A model generated the notes under the pieces. That model was not told where the DNA came from and did no database searches. It was given only the letters and a program-made list of their open reading frames with translations. A stretch of 64,000 bases of DNA. It comes from a virus. A program made the position numbers and the translations under genes. The DNA is taken from IMG/VR virus record IMGVR_UViG_3300035698_029335, positions 1-64,000 of that record; one strand, 5' to 3'. This document shows positions 23,060 through 31,301 of the stretch, in pieces. Positions within the stretch are counted from its first letter, which is position 1; each line of letters begins with the position of its first letter.

Positions 23060-24055
23060 TTATCCCAATAATTTAAGGTTGTGTCTTATGGAGCGCGTAC
23101 TAAAGCCCCACTGTTCATCATAATCTAGCTTTGCCATGTATGGTCTATTCATGTGCACAACATCCTTCTTCTTATCATAGCCCCAACACTTGATCCTCGT
23201 GACTGTGTTTGTTTCATCGATAGTTTCCAAGATGGCGTAATCTTTTCCTTTTGCCGTTTTCTTTAGAACAATAGCCTTAGGGATAAACCAAGTTAATTCC
23301 ATTACTGGATCATATTCAGCTATCGGAGGTACCTTATATGCTTCCAGACGTTCCCTCACTGCATCACTCAGTACCATAGCTATAGGATATATACCAGTTA
23401 ACTGAATAAGGTTCAGTATCCTCTCTTCTCTCGAAAAGTCGCCTTCAGGAGCGTACAATTTAATGTTGGCTTCCAGCTGGTCTTTGTTTCTTGGTCGATC
23501 GACTGCGACACACGACCAAAAATGCTTAGCCCCAGTGAACCTTTCATCAACTAGCTGCGCTAGCGCACCTGAACGGCACAATACATCTAAGTTGCCTTTG
23601 TTTAGTTTTCCGTATGAAACTCTTTCGTGGAAAAGCAACTCCTCAACGCTATTAAATGGTCGGTAATTAACTATCTCTTTAATCGCCGCATCACCAACAC
23701 CCTTTATAGAGCTGAGTGGTTGAATTAGTGTTTTGCTATCTTCTTCAGCAATTTCCCACTTTGAACCAGAGGCATTAATATCAAGACCTCTAATTTTATA
23801 ACCAAGACTCTTAATGATGTTGTTCGCTTCTTCTTTCTTTGCTTCGCCTTGAGCATCCAAATAAGCAGCCAGCCACTCTGATGGGTGATAAGTCATCAAC
23901 CAAGCACACTGATAAGAAACCATTGAATATGAAACGGCATGGCTATTCGAGGTCAATGTACCGTCAGTCAAATAAAATTGATGATCTTCGTGCTCTACCT
24001 CTAAGTCATAAGTGTCTATCTCGCCCATTTCTTCACAAGAAATTATCATCGCCAT
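23060..24055 (-). CDS. dnaE: DnaE C-terminal part preceded by split intein C-half
   Basis: The first 37 residues are an intein C-terminal half: EIDTYDLEVEHEDHQFYLTD, then GTLTSN, with splicing expected before Ser38. The C-extein (about 294 residues) begins SHAVSYSMVSYQCAWLMTYH and continues as the tau-binding and helix-hairpin-helix part of bacterial DNA polymerase III alpha (LSSIKGVGDAAIKEIV). It joins the N-terminal part at 36157-39036: GYGFNA plus SHAVSY restores the conserved DnaE sequence. Total extein is about 1,155 residues, the usual size. About 12 kb and twenty-odd genes separate the halves. Trans-splicing is inferred from intact motifs. Confidence 0.92.
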   Translation of the reverse strand: MAMIISCEEMGEIDTYDLEVEHEDHQFYLTDGTLTSNSHAVSYSMVSYQCAWLMTYHPSEWLAAYLDAQGEAKKEEANNIIKSLGYKIRGLDINASGSKWEIAEEDSKTLIQPLSSIKGVGDAAIKEIVNYRPFNSVEELLFHERVSYGKLNKGNLDVLCRSGALAQLVDERFTGAKHFWSCVAVDRPRNKDQLEANIKLYAPEGDFSREERILNLIQLTGIYPIAMVLSDAVRERLEAYKVPPIAEYDPVMELTWFIPKAIVLKKTAKGKDYAILETIDETNTVTRIKCWGYDKKKDVVHMNRPYMAKLDYDEQWGFSTRSIRHNLKLLG

Positions 24056-24087
24056 ATTCTTCTCCTAATTTGTAGACGCCTTTATTG

Positions 24088-24327
24088 TTACGTCGTATTA
24101 ATTCTTCTATTACTTCCAAGTGTTTTCGTTCGAATTCTTCTCTTCTGTAGTTGTATAAACTCACCCCTACGGATCAGTTTATATTGTATCACATATGTTT
24201 GCCCTTCATAGGAGAAACATGGAAGCTCCTGCAATATTTCAACGACAAGAACGAACTTGCCGCGAATATCATTAAAGCCAGACCAATTCGCACCTGTTAG
24301 CACTAAGTCGCCTACTTCGAACTTCAT
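24088..24327 (-). CDS. GDLV-family small protein
   Basis: Family protein of 79 residues: MKFEVGDLVLTGANWSGF, GKFVLVVEILQELP, YVIQYKLIRRG, with a basic tail (KRRIRTKTLG) instead of ISKV. Lies directly upstream of the DnaE C-terminal gene. Function unknown. Confidence 0.6.
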   Translation of the reverse strand: MKFEVGDLVLTGANWSGFNDIRGKFVLVVEILQELPCFSYEGQTYVIQYKLIRRGEFIQLQKRRIRTKTLGSNRRINTT

Positions 24328-24501
24328 TCAATTGCCTTTATCTTCGTGGTTACATAGCCAATAGCCTGCCACTATCCATCATCACTAGTGTACCTTTGGC
24401 GACAAGAATTTTTGTCGTTTTCCTTCTTTTTGTCACCATGGCAACCAGCACCAGAAATATTCCATGCCTTTAATGCATTGAGATTCCTAGTTGCTGCAAT
24501 T

Positions 24502-24666
24502 TTATTCCTGCGTCTTTTCTTTTTTCTCTTTCCCACATGTCCCACCGGTCGCCATATCTTCGACGACCTTACAGTCATCACCTGAAAACTCTTCAGACCA
24601 ATGATCATTCCAGCTTTCACCAGTCAATTGTATGAGATCGCCGACCTGAAACATGTTTTTTGTCAT
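24502..24666 (-). CDS. GDLV-family member, probably frameshifted
   Basis: ATG at 24666 (or 24654) opens 54 codons with FQVGDLIQLTGESWNDHW and then runs into an A-rich stretch (GGGAAAGAGAAAAAAGAAAAG) and stops. The next frame stays open to 24372 with a basic, cysteine-containing sequence. The A-run is a likely site of a frameshift, mutational or programmed. Confidence 0.5.
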   Translation of the reverse strand: MTKNMFQVGDLIQLTGESWNDHWSEEFSGDDCKVVEDMATGGTCGKEKKEKTQE

Positions 24667-24998
24667 TATTTTGCCAAGGAGAAGGTGCCATAAACATTAT
24701 CACCGGTCTCATACTTCAACTCAAAGTCAACTGTTACCTCCTGATCGAACTCTAGTACCTCCATGATGATCGTCTTTGCTTTGCGATCATATTCCCAACC
24801 AGCTGCAGCGGAACCAGAACAACCAAGCCCTACGACTTCACCATCAGTATGCTCGAATGTGTGAGTTCCAGTGCTCAAGTTCTGTGCATTGAGACCGCTT
24901 TCGAGGAACATAAATTTAGCCATGTACATTTTCTCGCCGTTTGTCGTGACGAGACTAAACTCCTCGAAGCCATGTGAGTCTGTACACACCTTCTTCAC
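24666..24998 (-). CDS. Hypothetical protein, 110 aa
   Basis: Strand-rich throughout (EEFSLVTTNGEKMYMAKFMF, GDNVYGTFSLAK), like a small beta-sandwich, with three cysteines. Coupled to family genes on both sides. Not recognised. Confidence 0.55.
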   Translation of the reverse strand: MKKVCTDSHGFEEFSLVTTNGEKMYMAKFMFLESGLNAQNLSTGTHTFEHTDGEVVGLGCSGSAAAGWEYDRKAKTIIMEVLEFDQEVTVDFELKYETGDNVYGTFSLAK

Positions 24999-25201
24999 GC
25001 AACTACTTTTGAAATCAACTTGATGGTCTCACGTTTGTACAAATTGTTGTCGGTCGCGTGCACGTCTGGCGTACACCATTCAATTCTGTAAAATCGCATA
25101 GCATAAATAATTACTCCAATCACAATGCCATAACCTAGCCTGGCGAACCTTTCGCCTGAAGCATGTCTCACTAGGTCTCCAATATGAACTTTTCGCATCA
25201 C
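24995..25201 (-). CDS. GDLV-family small protein
   Basis: A clean example at 68 residues: VHIGDLVRHASGERF, GYGIVIGVIIYAMRFYRIEW, ETIKLISKVVA. Overlaps both neighbours by four bases. Function unknown. Confidence 0.7.
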   Translation of the reverse strand: MMRKVHIGDLVRHASGERFARLGYGIVIGVIIYAMRFYRIEWCTPDVHATDNNLYKRETIKLISKVVA

Positions 25202-25443
25202 AAAACCTTTGTCTTAGCTATCAGAGAAAGGGAAGTTGCGCTTCTGGTGATAATGAGTTCTCCATACTCTAAGCGATACACAAGCTTGTTGTCCCAATAG
25301 TGTGACCTATATTTTTCTACAATTAGAAAAGGTCGAACTGTAGTTATGGGAACCCCGTCGTTCAGCCGCTCTTCATCAACCAAACAAACTAAATCACCAA
25401 TTTGAAAACTATAATCATCACAGTCATCATCACAGTCATGCAT
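25198..25443 (-). CDS. GDLV-family small protein
   Basis: 81 residues: a histidine/aspartate-rich lead, YSFQIGDLVCLVDE, TVRPFLIVEKYRSH, YRLEYGELI, LSLIAKTKVL. Coupled to the next copy. Function unknown. Confidence 0.65.
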   Translation of the reverse strand: MHDCDDDCDDYSFQIGDLVCLVDEERLNDGVPITTVRPFLIVEKYRSHYWDNKLVYRLEYGELIITRSATSLSLIAKTKVL

Positions 25444-25451
25444 TGGGGTCC

Positions 25452-25658
25452 TTAAGTTGTAGAAACAAGTGAATCACAGGGCATTTCAATTCTCACAGCA
25501 CACTGATTAATGCGTTTTTCCATTATATGATTTCGCCGGGTATGTGCACCAGAACTGCATGCCTTCAAGTAGTTCACTTCTGTTCTTCCTGAAGCTCTCA
25601 ATAAATAAAGTCTTGCCTCACCTTTACCTAGCTGATAAGATACCATCACATTCATCAT
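25452..25658 (-). CDS. Hypothetical protein, 68 aa
   Basis: Strand then helix pattern (MVSYQLGKGEARLYLLRASG) with three cysteines. Start overlaps the upstream family gene by four bases. Not a GDLV member by sequence and not recognised. Confidence 0.45.
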   Translation of the reverse strand: MMNVMVSYQLGKGEARLYLLRASGRTEVNYLKACSSGAHTRRNHIMEKRINQCAVRIEMPCDSLVSTT

Positions 25659-25888
25659 AACTTTTCTGCTTTCTGTATTAGGAGGAGCGGCTTGTTTGAG
25701 CCTTGTTGGTTGCCAAAGAGCGAATGTTTCTCGCCAAAGGCAACAACGTAAGTGAGATTTGTATCTGCATAGTTTTGATAGACAGAATCATACACACTAA
25801 TAACTACACCTATACCATGCTCATTGATCAATTTATTAGAGTATATACTTGAAAGAGATACTAAGTCGCCGACCTCTATTTCTTCCAT
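25655..25888 (-). CDS. GDLV-family small protein
   Basis: 77 residues: EEIEVGDLVSLSSIYS, GIGVVISVYDSVY, LTYVVAFGEK, LLLIQKAEKL. Follows the pattern well; function unknown. Confidence 0.65.
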   Translation of the reverse strand: MEEIEVGDLVSLSSIYSNKLINEHGIGVVISVYDSVYQNYADTNLTYVVAFGEKHSLFGNQQGSNKPLLLIQKAEKL

Positions 25889-25892
25889 TTTA

Positions 25893-26117
25893 TCACCCTT
25901 TCGATATTTTATATTTCTTCCAGTTTCTGAGAGCGCCTCCGTATTCTTCTCGTTCGACTACTTCGCAGGTGCCATCAAAAGGACAACTCGTGCCTGAAAG
26001 TAAAACATATGAATCATTTATTCCATCTGTAGCAACTACTAGAAATCGACAAGTACCCGTGTCTTCATTAATATCAATGTCGCTGCTGTATATAAGGTCT
26101 CCAACTTTTAGATACAT
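25893..26117 (-). CDS. GDLV-family small protein
   Basis: 74 residues: MYLKVGDLIYSSDID, CRFLVVATDGINDSYVLLSG, then a CEVVEREEYG segment and a basic end. The terminal ISK motif is missing. Slight overlap with the gene upstream. Confidence 0.65.
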   Translation of the reverse strand: MYLKVGDLIYSSDIDINEDTGTCRFLVVATDGINDSYVLLSGTSCPFDGTCEVVEREEYGGALRNWKKYKISKG

Positions 26118-26317
26118 TCTTCTAGCTCCTTTACTCTCGCGACAAGTTTCAAACTAGAGCCTTTGTGGGTCCTATTTGAATAGGTTGAATGAGGTTTATT
26201 ATCTTGCCAGAGAATGATATATCTCTCGCCCTTAAAAGCAAAAGTAATTATGCCCAATGCATTGTTCAAAATGGGACTCTTCTTGCATACTAAATCGCCT
26301 ACTTTAAACATCAACAT
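26108..26317 (-). CDS. GDLV-family small protein
   Basis: 69 residues: MLMFKVGDLVCKKSPIL, ALGIITFAFKGERYIILWQDN, SLKLVARVKEL. First of a run of six family genes reading towards 24088. Function unknown. Confidence 0.7.
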   Translation of the reverse strand: MLMFKVGDLVCKKSPILNNALGIITFAFKGERYIILWQDNKPHSTYSNRTHKGSSLKLVARVKELEECI

Positions 26318-26415
26318 AATTATTCGTCCGACAAATTAATTGCCCGTACAACTCTTGCGACTGGGTTTGTAGCAGCAGCAATCAACTGAAGGTTTGTGGT
26401 TTTGATTGCGAAGCT

Positions 26416-26643
26416 TTAAGAAATGCCATACACAAACTCAAGCATAGGCAACTCTTCTTTGATCTGATGCTTATAGAGGCTATCTTTGGCTCGTGGGTGG
26501 TGGTCTGCTTTTAACTCAAAGCCATGCAAACCACACTTTCCAGACCACACTTTCCTAATGGCTTGCTCATCTGCAGAAGCAAAATAAATGTCGCCCATTG
26601 AAGACGTTCCAGTGCTATCGCACCGCCTAATCAAAACATACAT
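26416..26643 (-). CDS. Hypothetical protein, 75 aa
   Basis: Begins MYVLIRRCDSTG and has an alpha/beta composition (DIYFASADEQAIRKVWSG). ATG 26643 is preferred over 26652. The 26318-26415 gap holds nothing I can support. Confidence 0.5.
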   Translation of the reverse strand: MYVLIRRCDSTGTSSMGDIYFASADEQAIRKVWSGKCGLHGFELKADHHPRAKDSLYKHQIKEELPMLEFVYGIS

Positions 26644-26667
26644 ACCCAGCACCCTTTCGTCTGCAAA

Positions 26668-26994
26668 TTATCTTAAAATAGTACCGCGAAAGCATCTTGT
26701 TATTGTGTGCCACTCACCGTCCCACGATGAATCACCCAACATCAATTGCCCTTTTTTGGTGTATACACCAACTCCATCAGTAACACCAAATTCATTCAGC
26801 AGACCGTTGAGTCGCTCTCTAGTGGTGGTCGTGTTCCATCCGGCAGTAGTAATGTGCAGCCCGAGATTAGAGAACTTTGCAATCTTGTTGCCGCGCAAAA
26901 ACATCTCACCATCACGCACACATGTGTTTGCTTTGCCGAAGTTTTCTCCATCGAAAAAGGCTGCAGCTGCTTCTTTAGTGATCTTTCGTGACAT
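26668..26994 (-). CDS. Conserved-looking phage protein, 108 aa
   Basis: Starts MSRKITKEAAAAFFDGENFG, a type of opening I associate with small accessory proteins of T4-like marine phages. It continues with GNKIAKFSNLGLHITTAGWN. No domain or function. It follows a GATCTG promoter. Confidence 0.6.
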   Translation of the reverse strand: MSRKITKEAAAAFFDGENFGKANTCVRDGEMFLRGNKIAKFSNLGLHITTAGWNTTTTRERLNGLLNEFGVTDGVGVYTKKGQLMLGDSSWDGEWHTITRCFRGTILR

Positions 26995-27021
26995 GCGTAG
27001 CTCCTGGTTTTTGTTAAATTA

Positions 27022-27050
27022 AGTTTAGCAGATCATTTTGCATTTGTCAA
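27022..27050 (-). promoter_or_regulatory. Sigma70-like promoter with GATCTG box
   Basis: TTGACA, 17-base spacer ending AATGATCTGC, TAAACT on the minus strand, 28 bases before the gene at 26668-26994. The stretch 27051-27136 upstream has a good GAGGAG site and a 14-codon ORF but nothing convincing. Confidence 0.75.
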
Positions 27051-27136
27051 ATATGTTACGGCTCATATTCAACCACGCACTGTACCAGCATTAGTTCGTT
27101 CTGGTTCCGGTGCGCGAAAAGTGTTTTCGAGTCATC

Positions 27137-27358
27137 TCAACTCCTCAGTTGTTTTCGCCCATGAGACAATTCAGCAAGAGCAAAGCCTCGAATGAAGGCT
27201 TTGAAGAGTGGAATATTACAACCCACTTCACCGCCTTTCTTGACTAGCGTCATTAATTCATCATGCAACAATGGCACACATGTACCACCATCCTTGAAGT
27301 GCATTTTTCCCATTCGCTGAGCTTCTAAGAGTACTTCGCGAGCGTAAATCACAGCCAT
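27137..27358 (-). CDS. Hypothetical protein, 73 aa
   Basis: Helical protein (MAVIYAREVLLEAQRMGK, LFKAFIRGFALAEL) with two cysteines. It follows the 65-residue gene in one transcript. Not recognised. Confidence 0.5.
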   Translation of the reverse strand: MAVIYAREVLLEAQRMGKMHFKDGGTCVPLLHDELMTLVKKGGEVGCNIPLFKAFIRGFALAELSHGRKQLRS

Positions 27359-27373
27359 TTTTGTTTCCTTCTT

Positions 27374-27571
27374 TTAAAAGATGCTCTTTTTAGCCGAAAG
27401 AGCGCACTGTTCCATCGATTCATCAACTGTGAGAGGTCGCAAGCCCATGATTTTATAGATTTTTCCGGTAACTGCACGAATCTTCTTTTCACAGGCGACT
27501 GCCTCTGCCAACGTATCAGTGCATGCACAGACTTGCTTTGTTTCGTTCAAGATCACATACATATTGAACAC
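27374..27571 (-). CDS. Hypothetical protein, 65 aa
   Basis: MYVILNETKQVCACTDTLAE, then a helix and YKIMGLRPL; a small alpha/beta protein with three cysteines. First gene after the promoter at 27592-27620. Confidence 0.5.
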   Translation of the reverse strand: MFNMYVILNETKQVCACTDTLAEAVACEKKIRAVTGKIYKIMGLRPLTVDESMEQCALSAKKSIF

Positions 27572-27591
27572 CTCATCTTTCTTATTTTCTT

Positions 27592-27620
27592 ACTCTACCA
27601 GATCATTTTGGTAAAATCAA
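27592..27620 (-). promoter_or_regulatory. Sigma70-like promoter with GATCTG box
   Basis: TTGATT, 17-base spacer ending AATGATCTGG, TAGAGT on the minus strand. The -35 departs from TTGACA, but the box and -10 fit the group. Confidence 0.65.
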
Positions 27621-27624
27621 CCTT

Positions 27625-28119
27625 CTATTCGCATTTCGTTGAGGCAGGTGGCAATTCGTTTTGAGTTGCAGTCTTTATTAAGCCGACTCTCTCTGTATCT
27701 TCTTCTGTCCAATAAGTATCTTCGCTGTGAGTGGAACCATCATACAACCAGCCGGTCCTATCTCTAATATCCGTATGGGTTAGTTCGTGCGGCAATGCTA
27801 GTGGTATAGTGTATATGTCACTATTGGAAGTATTGTATCCAGTAACACAAATATCATCTTCTACCATATACGCGTCTTTGTATTGTTGTGTCACATCTAA
27901 TGCAGCACTAAAGAACTCGATAGTGACTCCTTCATAGTTCCTACCAAGAAGAGCTAATACTCTTTCAGCATACACTCTCTCATCAACGCTCATGCCAATC
28001 AAGCATGCTCCAGAAGGCGCACTTTTGTGACCACCCCTTGCGAACTCGTTCTTACATGGTCCTTCTGGAATACAAGAGTTCATTAAGCAGACGGCAAGTA
28101 TCATGATAGCATATTTCAT
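27625..28119 (-). CDS. Lipoprotein with HELTH metallopeptidase-like motif
   Basis: The signal (MKYAIMILAVCLMNSC) ends in a lipobox-like MNSC at residue 16. The sequence LPHELTHTDIRDRTGW contains HExxH, the zinc-binding helix of many metallopeptidases; no clear third ligand can be assigned. The protein (164 aa) should be exported and lipid-anchored. Its target is unknown; a role at the host surface or periplasm is inferred. Start overlaps nothing upstream except a short coupling with the 187-residue gene. Confidence 0.65.
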   Translation of the reverse strand: MKYAIMILAVCLMNSCIPEGPCKNEFARGGHKSAPSGACLIGMSVDERVYAERVLALLGRNYEGVTIEFFSAALDVTQQYKDAYMVEDDICVTGYNTSNSDIYTIPLALPHELTHTDIRDRTGWLYDGSTHSEDTYWTEEDTERVGLIKTATQNELPPASTKCE

Positions 28120-28679
28120 TCGACTACGCTCTTGATTGCCTTCTTGTCTAAGCCAATAATAGCTCTATTAAGTGAACGCATGATGTGTTCCACTTTATTA
28201 GTTTCATCTCTGGTTACAGTGTCGGCATTTAGATGAGCTTCAAAGATGCATAGCTGCGCCACCAACTTTCTCGTTGCAATAATTGCAGTTGCGGTGCACT
28301 TATCATGACGACCCTTTACTCGTGCGGCTCGCTGCTGAGCTTCTTTCTTAGTCACGCCAAAGGCTTTTCTGGCTTCTATACGCTTTTTGTTCCACAATTC
28401 AATGATTGGCAACGAGAGATCATCGTCCTTCATGAAGAAGAGGCATGTTCGCTTATTTGAATTCAAAAAATGTATGAACTCATTCCACAAACCTGCCTCT
28501 TCTTGTGAAAGGTCGACATGTCTTGTAGCAGCTGCTTTTGTCATAGCATACGTCTGGGCTCCTAACGATCTCCTGCTGCTGTCCCAACGATTTGTTATCG
28601 ACCACATTCGCTCTGTAAATTGCTCCAGGCGCTTCATTATTTCGCTCGCCAACGCTGACGGCTCCTTATACTCTTTCAT
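28116..28679 (-). CDS. Hypothetical helical protein, 187 aa
   Basis: Long helices without a recognisable motif (SALASEIMKRLEQFTERMW, KKEAQQRAARVKGRHDK). Coupled to the lipoprotein by ATGA overlap. No function proposed. Confidence 0.6.
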   Translation of the reverse strand: MKEYKEPSALASEIMKRLEQFTERMWSITNRWDSSRRSLGAQTYAMTKAAATRHVDLSQEEAGLWNEFIHFLNSNKRTCLFFMKDDDLSLPIIELWNKKRIEARKAFGVTKKEAQQRAARVKGRHDKCTATAIIATRKLVAQLCIFEAHLNADTVTRDETNKVEHIMRSLNRAIIGLDKKAIKSVVE

Positions 28680-28688
28680 CCTTTCCTC

Positions 28689-28853
28689 TTATTTGTATAC
28701 TTTCGTTAATACACTGCTTGCATGCAAGAGTGTGGCACCTTTGTAGGTGCCAACTACCCACTCGACGCGTACAAATTGGTAGCCTATAGTTTGCACTATT
28801 TTTCCTAAGCTACCAGCTTCCAAGCGTACTTCTTCACCTATCTTAAAATACAT
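28689..28853 (-). CDS. GDLV-family small protein (GEEV variant)
   Basis: 54 residues: MYFKIGEEVRLEAGSLGKIV, QFVRVEWVVG, SSVLTKVYK. The GD of the motif is GE here but strand order, W and the terminal T/S-K-V match. The stretch 28854-28943 upstream has no gene I can support. Confidence 0.55.
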   Translation of the reverse strand: MYFKIGEEVRLEAGSLGKIVQTIGYQFVRVEWVVGTYKGATLLHASSVLTKVYK

Positions 28854-28943
28854 CTCATACTCTTATTAAGGGGTGGGTGAAGTACAATGTCCAGCGGCGA
28901 ACACAACTCTTATAGCGCTGATGTTTTACCGCTTTAATTATAA

Positions 28944-29264
28944 TCACGCCGATCCGTATTTCGTCAGGGCTCGTTCTAGGAAGCCACCATCGAAAAGAGA
29001 CTCGAACACTTCTTGTGGGATGCCCACCTTTGCGTGACTGAAGCGTGTCTTATTTTGAGCCATATTGAGGCGCTGTACTGCGATGTGCACCCCGAGCTTA
29101 CGATTAGGGTTGTCGGCTGGATTCACAACACTGTACGCTGCGTCGAACGTACCATTGTCGTTTACAGTGTACACTAGGGTGCCCATCAAACGACCTCGCT
29201 CCGAGCTGTAATCGTTCTTGTTTTGGTGGAAATGTTTTACTTTAACTTTTTTAACTTCTTGCAT
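28944..29264 (-). CDS. Hypothetical protein, 106 aa
   Basis: Strand-rich (RLMGTLVYTVNDNGTFDAAY) with a helical C-terminus (EVFESLFDGGFLERALTKYG). Not recognised; phage accessory region. Confidence 0.55.
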   Translation of the reverse strand: MQEVKKVKVKHFHQNKNDYSSERGRLMGTLVYTVNDNGTFDAAYSVVNPADNPNRKLGVHIAVQRLNMAQNKTRFSHAKVGIPQEVFESLFDGGFLERALTKYGSA

Positions 29265-29303
29265 GTGTTCTTCCCTCAGCCTTGAATGGCTATTTGTTTA
29301 CTG

Positions 29304-29567
29304 TTACTTCTCTTCGTCTTCGTCTATACTTACTGCTCTGCCTTTAATTAATGACAAAGGCACCCGGCAGCTGCGACCTAAATTCTGTAAGTACACCTCA
29401 TATATACAGGTTAAATGTCCACCCACAACAGACGTATAAGGTCCTGAAAGAATGTACCCAACCCCAGCCACAAACTTTCCTTCTTCTTGCTTGTAAAGGC
29501 GACGTCGCATCGCGTGATCGCTCATGCTTATTTCGACCAAGTCACCTTCGTGATATACTTCTTTCAT
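29304..29567 (-). CDS. GDLV-family small protein
   Basis: 87 residues: VYHEGDLVEISMSDH, GVGYILSGPYTSVV, CIYEVYLQNLG, then an acidic end. The motif is E-G-D-L-V. Its ATG overlaps the TGA of the peptide gene at 29564-29626. Confidence 0.6.
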   Translation of the reverse strand: MKEVYHEGDLVEISMSDHAMRRRLYKQEEGKFVAGVGYILSGPYTSVVGGHLTCIYEVYLQNLGRSCRVPLSLIKGRAVSIDEDEEK

Positions 29568-29626
29568 GCTAGTTCACCTTCGGAGAATACACAGCTCGCT
29601 AGTTTGATTCTAAGCTCACGAGTCAT
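29564..29626 (-). pseudogene. C-terminal fragment of a broken GDLV-family gene
   Basis: ATG behind GAGGGACC opens 20 codons (MTRELRIKLASCVFSEGELA). The middle resembles the end of the gene at 29774 (YVKLAKAVYIPEGD), so this is probably the back part of the copy whose front lies at 29659-29772. It might still be translated. Confidence 0.4.
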
Positions 29627-29658
29627 ACAGGTCCCTCTTTTATTCCACAATACTTTAG

Positions 29659-29772
29659 CTAAGTGCAGTTGCTCTGCATAAGATACATGTTACCGATGAC
29701 AATACCTATGTCGCCCTTAGATCCCTCTTCCTCTTGTAGGAGCTGCACTAAGTCGCCGATGTTATATTGCAC
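29659..29772 (-). pseudogene. Truncated GDLV-family gene
   Basis: GTG start behind GAAGGAG, then 37 codons: VQYNIGDLVQLLQEEEG and IGIVIGNMYL, ending at TAG before the second half of the domain. The remainder appears out of frame in 29564-29626. Confidence 0.5.
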
Positions 29773-29773
29773 T

Positions 29774-29989
29774 TCAATCTCCTTCGGGTATATATACAGC
29801 TTTCGCTAGTTTGACGTATGAGGCGTTATCAATACAGTGAACAGTCTGCCCTTCTAGCTCTCCCCACGACACCCTAATATAACGATCGTGCATTATATCG
29901 ATGACAATACCTATATCACACACATGTTTTCCTTGCATGAAATACACTAAATCACCAACGCTATAGTGCACCTTTCTTTTCTTCATCAC
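29774..29989 (-). CDS. GDLV-family small protein
   Basis: 71 residues: VHYSVGDLVYFMQGK, DIGIVIDIMHDRYIRVSWGE, YVKLAKAVYIPEGD. One of the clearest examples of the family pattern. Function unknown. Confidence 0.7.
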   Translation of the reverse strand: MMKKRKVHYSVGDLVYFMQGKHVCDIGIVIDIMHDRYIRVSWGELEGQTVHCIDNASYVKLAKAVYIPEGD

Positions 29990-30007
29990 TCACCTTGTTG
30001 CAGTGAA

Positions 30008-30055
30008 GTGAAGGTGTGACAACAGTGTTATTCAAAGTAGTTGTCACACCTTCAC
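30008..30055. terminator. Long perfect hairpin after the VWA gene
   Basis: Sixteen-base arms GTGAAGGTGTGACAAC (30008-30023) and GTTGTCACACCTTCAC (30040-30055) pair perfectly around a 16-base loop. It lies seven bases past the VWA stop. The T-run (TTTTTC) follows it on the plus strand only, so for minus transcripts it is a strong 3' hairpin rather than a classic terminator. Confidence 0.6.
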
Positions 30056-30061
30056 TTTTTC

Positions 30062-31264
30062 TTAGTAGTCGATAGCCACTACTTTTTCGTGAGTAGTGAA
30101 GTATGGATCTTTGGCTCCTCGAGAGTCAGTCATCCACAGTCTAGTACACTTTGAATTGATGGGCTTTTCAGCATACATATCTGTCAATACAATGCAGCCA
30201 TCAAAGCTTCGCTCGTTGATATATCGCGCAGGTGCATTGAAATCAGTACCACCACACATCACTCGTTCGTGCGCCTTTCGTTCGTTCTTCTTCCAAATAT
30301 ACACCAAGTTGTCATCAACAACTGTGTCGAAAGGTACAACAGTGAATTCTGCCACTTCTGCAAGCTTATTCAATTCACTATAGAACGCTGACAACATCAT
30401 GTCGCTGACTGAGCCAGACTGATCGATTGCGATTGCGATCTTTGCAGTTCTGAGGGTTTTTCGTCCGCTGTGAATGTATGGGTATCTACGGTTAATCTTC
30501 TTGACTGAAGATTGGTGGCTTGATCGTTGTGAGGTCTTCACAAAGTAACGAAGTACCGACTTCCAATCAACCTTTGGAGTGATTCGGTCAATGATTTCTT
30601 GGCGCATGCTCGATGACACCGTGCCCCAACCACCCTTCATGCTTTGTTGCGCAGCTGAGGATATCGCCCCTTTCAATCGCTGCCTTGCAAGTTCCTTGAT
30701 AGCCTCTGGGATCTTTCCGTCTTTCGACCAGCCATTGTGGGAATCAAACCCCTCACCATTGCCGTCGCTGTCACCCTCACCGCCTTCGCCGTCGCTTGGC
30801 TGACCTCCTGGAATCCTTATTCCCTTCACTCCGAGACCAGATTTGAAATACCACTCTGCAGATTTCCCGCGCGGCATTTTCAACTTTTCTGGCAAGATTG
30901 CCTTAGCGTAAAGTTTCTTGATGTCGTCTCTGGGTTGGGCGGGGAAAATTTCGCTATTGATCGCTGCATCGGTCGCATAGTTCCATCGCTTTGTCATGCC
31001 TTCGGCAGGCATGCGTTCAGTGACATGTCCCAGGACGAGGTGCAGGAATTCATGAATCAAAACAAGCCTGATCTCTGCATCAGTGAGCTTGGAGAAGAAG
31101 TCGGCATTATATAGCATATCAAAACGCCCACTATGTGGGTTGACCCGAACTCCTGCAGTCGGAATCATCGTCGTAGGCGATTTAGTGACATGGCGGGAGA
31201 GTGCAGCATAGAATGGCTCTTCAGCCAAGAGTCGAGCAACGTGCATGTTCAGATCGAAAGTCAT
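30062..31264 (-). CDS. VWA-like metallopeptidase family protein (DUF2201 type)
   Basis: Two parts. The front has a zinc-type helix LVLIHEFLHLVLGHVTERM (HExxH...H) at about residue 70. The back (residues about 290-400) is a VWA-like fold with IAIDQSGSVSDMML (D-x-S-G-S) and GGTDFNAP, then VLTDMYAE. This matches the VWA-like putative metallopeptidase family, usually encoded beside MoxR AAA+ ATPases, as here (31672-32814). Such pairs are thought to act as chaperone or metal-insertion systems; the phage role is unknown. The ATG at 31264 is used since an upstream ATG overlaps the promoter. Confidence 0.8.
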   Translation of the reverse strand: MTFDLNMHVARLLAEEPFYAALSRHVTKSPTTMIPTAGVRVNPHSGRFDMLYNADFFSKLTDAEIRLVLIHEFLHLVLGHVTERMPAEGMTKRWNYATDAAINSEIFPAQPRDDIKKLYAKAILPEKLKMPRGKSAEWYFKSGLGVKGIRIPGGQPSDGEGGEGDSDGNGEGFDSHNGWSKDGKIPEAIKELARQRLKGAISSAAQQSMKGGWGTVSSSMRQEIIDRITPKVDWKSVLRYFVKTSQRSSHQSSVKKINRRYPYIHSGRKTLRTAKIAIAIDQSGSVSDMMLSAFYSELNKLAEVAEFTVVPFDTVVDDNLVYIWKKNERKAHERVMCGGTDFNAPARYINERSFDGCIVLTDMYAEKPINSKCTRLWMTDSRGAKDPYFTTHEKVVAIDY

Positions 31265-31301
31265 CTTTTTTCCTTTTGGTTCTGGTGATCTGCCTGGAAA
31301 C

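Noticed and set aside
24372-24620. A separate basic 82-residue protein
   Set aside because: Its front overlaps the GDLI frame of a family gene and its sequence looks like out-of-frame coding; treated as part of a frameshifted copy.
27051-27136. Coding fragment upstream of the 27022 promoter
   Set aside because: A good GAGGAG site leads to only 14 codons, and another frame reads plausibly but has no start; left as intergenic.
30008-30055. Attachment site or origin in the long hairpin
   Set aside because: Its position just after a gene end suits RNA 3' end formation; no integrase, iterons or skewed repeats are nearby.
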